Shown here piece by piece: positions 61,689 to 64,000 of a DNA stretch of 64,000 nt. Below the pieces are notes generated by a model. It was not told where the DNA came from. It did not search any database and saw only the letters and a program-made list of their open reading frames with translations. This stretch comes from Agapetus fuscipes. Lineage: Eukaryota; Arthropoda; Insecta; Trichoptera; Glossosomatidae. The position numbers and the translations under genes are program-made. Location of the stretch: NCBI GenBank assembly GCA_951799405.1, contig OX637332.1:1183001-1247000 (forward strand), read 5' to 3'. Every line of letters starts with the position of its first letter. Position 1 is the first letter of the stretch.

Positions 61689-62029
61689 TATCGATATTTT
61701 GATGTTTCTTACACATCACTAATAACACAGCCGAGCGATGACGGATTTTGTCGAACCCACGAACCGTATTCGTGTTTTTCATGGCGTCATTTTGTAAAGT
61801 TTTGAAAATTCAGTTATTGGCGGCAACTCTTGTGTATTGTTACATTAAAAATTAATTATTCTCACCCGAACGAGTAAAAAGTGTCGCAATGTTGCATATA
61901 TTCTTGAAATTTTCTATAGTCTTCGATTTTCAAGTCCCACATGTGTGAAAACAATTTTCGCAAAGAAAAAAAATATTTTCTCGCAAAGAAAAGTGCATCG
62001 ATGGTTTTGCATCGTCACCCTCCTCAAAG
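61689..62029 (+). promoter_or_regulatory. Possible promoter and first exon of a + strand gene leaving the window
   Basis: 'tatcgata' (61689-61696) is the DREF/DRE core promoter element. The following ~340 bp are richer in CG dinucleotides than their surroundings and end at a consensus donor 'caaag|gtaaga' at 62030. An ATG at 62001 is open up to the donor (MVLHRHPPQ). No downstream exon is visible before the LINE or the window end. This is inference. Confidence 0.25.
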
Positions 62030-62186
62030 GTAAGATTAATTTTTAGGTAAATCATAAACATTTGCAATCTAAGCCACCTCCATAGCTTGCCTGCCGTTTA
62101 AAATTAACAAATAAAGAGACGTAAATGCCGTAAAGCACCATTTTTTTTTTTTTTTTCACAATACTTTTTTTCACAATACAAATTTT

Positions 62187-63466
62187 ATGTCACACACGTC
62201 TGGGGTCGACGCCTCGATCTTATGGGCGAAACACAAGCTGTTGCTCTTGACATTTCCAAAGCTTTTGATAGAGTTTGGCACTCCAGCCTCCTTAACAAAT
62301 TGTTATCATTTGGACTTCCCCTTCTCCTCATAGAATGGATTTCCAGCTTTCTAAAAGACAGATCTATCCAAACAGTCATCGATGGTAGTAAATCAGCCCT
62401 GCTACCAATCAATTCCGGTGTCCCCCAAGGATCCGTCTTGTCTCCGACACTTTTTCTTATGCACATCAATGATTTACTATCCTGTGCTCCTATCCACTGC
62501 TATGCCGATGACAGTACAATACATGACGGTTTCTCTTTTACAAAGCCCCCAAATAGTTCAGCGATATCTATTGCTCGTGAATCATTAGCTTCAAAGATCA
62601 ATACAGATCTCAGGGCTGTCAGCCGTTGGGGCACTGACAACCTTGTAGAGTTCAACGTCAAAAAGACTCAAGCATGTCTGATATCCTTAAAGAGGATTCC
62701 AAACAACTATCTCCCAACTTTCGACAATGTCTCCCTCTCTAACCATGAACACTTAAATCTTCTTGGTGTTTCTCTGTCATCAGAGTTAAAATACCATGAT
62801 GCTATTGAGTCTCGCACAACTCCCGCTTTCCGGCGACTCGGCATATTATACAGAGCCCGTAGGTTTTTTACTTCAGCCCAGTTATTGACTCTGTATAAAT
62901 CCCAAATCCGCCCCATTATCGAGTATGGCAGCCATCTCTGGTGTGGTATGTCCAAGAAGTTGAGTGACCAACTTGATTCTGTGCAAAGGAGGGCAGTGAG
63001 GTTGATCAATGATCCTTCTCTGACATCCGATCTGCAGCCGCTCCAGCACAGAAGAAAAGTTGGAATGCTCAGTCTTTTTTATCGATATTACCACGGAGCT
63101 TGTTCTAATGAGCTCCATTCATTAATCCCTCCCCCTCGCTTTTCAGAAAGGGAAACTCGTAGTACGACTCTCATTCATCCCTTTGCAGTCGATCTCAAAA
63201 CTATGAGAACTTGGCGTTTTCATGACTCATTCCTTTGCCAAACTGCCCGTTTATGGAATGGTCTACCAGTATCTGTGTTCCCTTCCCAATTTAATCCGGT
63301 TTTATTCAAAACCAACATCAATCACCACTTCCTTGCAGCGCCTCACGACAGAACCAAGAACTCAAGCAACACCTCTGCGGCACCCTTCCAGGGTGACATA
63401 GACCCCCAAGACTCACAAGAATTGGGGAGCCTCCCGCACAGGATTCCATAAAAAAAAAAAAAAAAA
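62187..63466 (+). mobile_element. Young 5'-truncated CR1/Jockey-group LINE with target duplication
   Basis: The open frame (annotated Met at 62222, frame open from about 62190) runs 409 aa to TAA at 63451: 'VALDISKAFDRVWHSSLLNK' (motif A), 'NSGVPQGSVLSPTLFLMHIN' (motif B), 'PIHCYADDSTIHDG' (motif C, YADD), 'HLNLLGVSLSSELKY', 'YKSQIRPIIEYGSHLWCG', 'LDSVQRRAVRLINDPSLTSD', 'MRTWRFHDSFLCQTARLWNG'. All RT catalytic residues are present. A poly(A) tail of about 18 follows. 'atacaaatttt' (62176-62186) is repeated as 'atacaaaatttt' (63467-63478), a target duplication. The endonuclease and N-terminal parts are missing, so it is dead on arrival. Fragments of the same family are at 27266, 31232, 41893 and 46635. 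Confidence 0.93.
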
Positions 63467-63479
63467 ATACAAAATTTTC

Positions 63480-64000
63480 ATTTCCCTTCAACTAGAATTT
63501 CGACATCCTTTACGTTGTGTGAAACATAAAATGGCTGTCCATATGAAAATTTTCCGAAAAAAAAAATGGAATATCTCCATTTGTAAGCCGCATTTTTTAG
63601 ATTTTTCTTATTCATTGTGTGTTTTTATACATTTGGCATGTGTTTTTGTTATTCCCCCTTGTCGATTATTGAAAACCAAAAACTAGATTTCCGCGTTGGA
63701 ATCTTAAATGCTTCAAGTTCCTTATAGAAGATTGTGTTTTCTATAACGCTCGCTAGAGGCGCAGTTTGTCAATCTTTTTCATTGGCGGTACCTACCACTC
63801 GCAGCGAATTTCAAACAGTTCTCGCTCTGAACGACCTTGGTCCTTTTTATTAAAAAATAGTTTTGCATGTTGGCAGGTCTGCTCCTGCGGTCAGAAGACA
63901 TTTTTTCCTGTGGGGATGAAAACAAAAATCCGCAAACAAAAACGCATGGATCATTCATCAATAGATTGCAGGTATGATACAATCCAATTCATTTTTAAGT
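63480..64000. other. AT-rich sequence, no gene seen
   Basis: Nothing recognised. Confidence 0.4.

Noticed and set aside
1..64000. CRISPR arrays, operons, bacterial genes
   Set aside because: No regularly spaced short repeats with unique spacers; the genes are spliced and the context is eukaryotic.

Overview
This window is animal nuclear DNA, almost certainly from an arthropod and most likely an insect with a large, AT-rich, transposon-filled genome. The evidence is spliced genes with GT-AG introns and AATAAA signals, a BTB protein with the arthropod-type N-terminus 'LRWNNHQ' joined to a pipsqueak helix-turn-helix, and many insect-style non-LTR, DIRS, mariner, hAT and Penelope-type repeats. 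The species cannot be named from the sequence.

Two host genes are well supported. On the + strand at 7.9-13.6 kb there is a complete five-coding-exon gene for a DHHC palmitoyltransferase of the ZDHHC3/7 (GODZ) type, 288 aa, all introns in phase 0. On the - strand from 54.24 down to 45.82 kb there is a five-coding-exon gene for a 494-aa BTB/POZ-pipsqueak transcription factor. Two weaker host candidates are a small - strand gene with its possible first and last coding exons at 44.45 and 42.6 kb and a perfect RFX X-box just upstream, and a possible promoter plus first exon on the + strand near 61.7-62.03 kb.

Most of the rest is mobile DNA, often nested. The main elements are: a near-complete RTE-type LINE (23.5-26.85 kb, -); a recognisable DIRS-type tyrosine-recombinase retrotransposon with inverted terminal repeats and an internal complementary region (31.9-36.9 kb, -); a recent 5'-truncated CR1/Jockey-group LINE with a target-site duplication (62.19-63.47 kb, +); a mariner inside an older RTE copy (48.5-49.8 kb); a deleted hAT with 8-bp duplications (29.67-30.56 kb); a small hAT MITE inside a LINE inside an intron of the DHHC gene (12.0 kb); three PIF/Harbinger-like MITEs with TAA duplications; a chimeric SINE with a 5S-rRNA head followed by a tRNA-like unit; a second tRNA-headed SINE; and about fourteen copies of a ~250-bp dispersed repeat (called repeat A here).

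The observations most worth following are the hammerhead-ribozyme-like cores in two inverted repeat pairs (53.1-53.4 and 42.75-43.0 kb), the 5S/tRNA dimeric SINE and its copy carrying a LINE tail, the DIRS end structure, an antisense fragment resembling BTB-gene exon 3 inside a DHHC intron, large foldback structures at 57.98-58.77 and 59.24-59.83 kb, and the X-box candidate. Gaps between these features look like ordinary AT-rich intergenic or intronic DNA.
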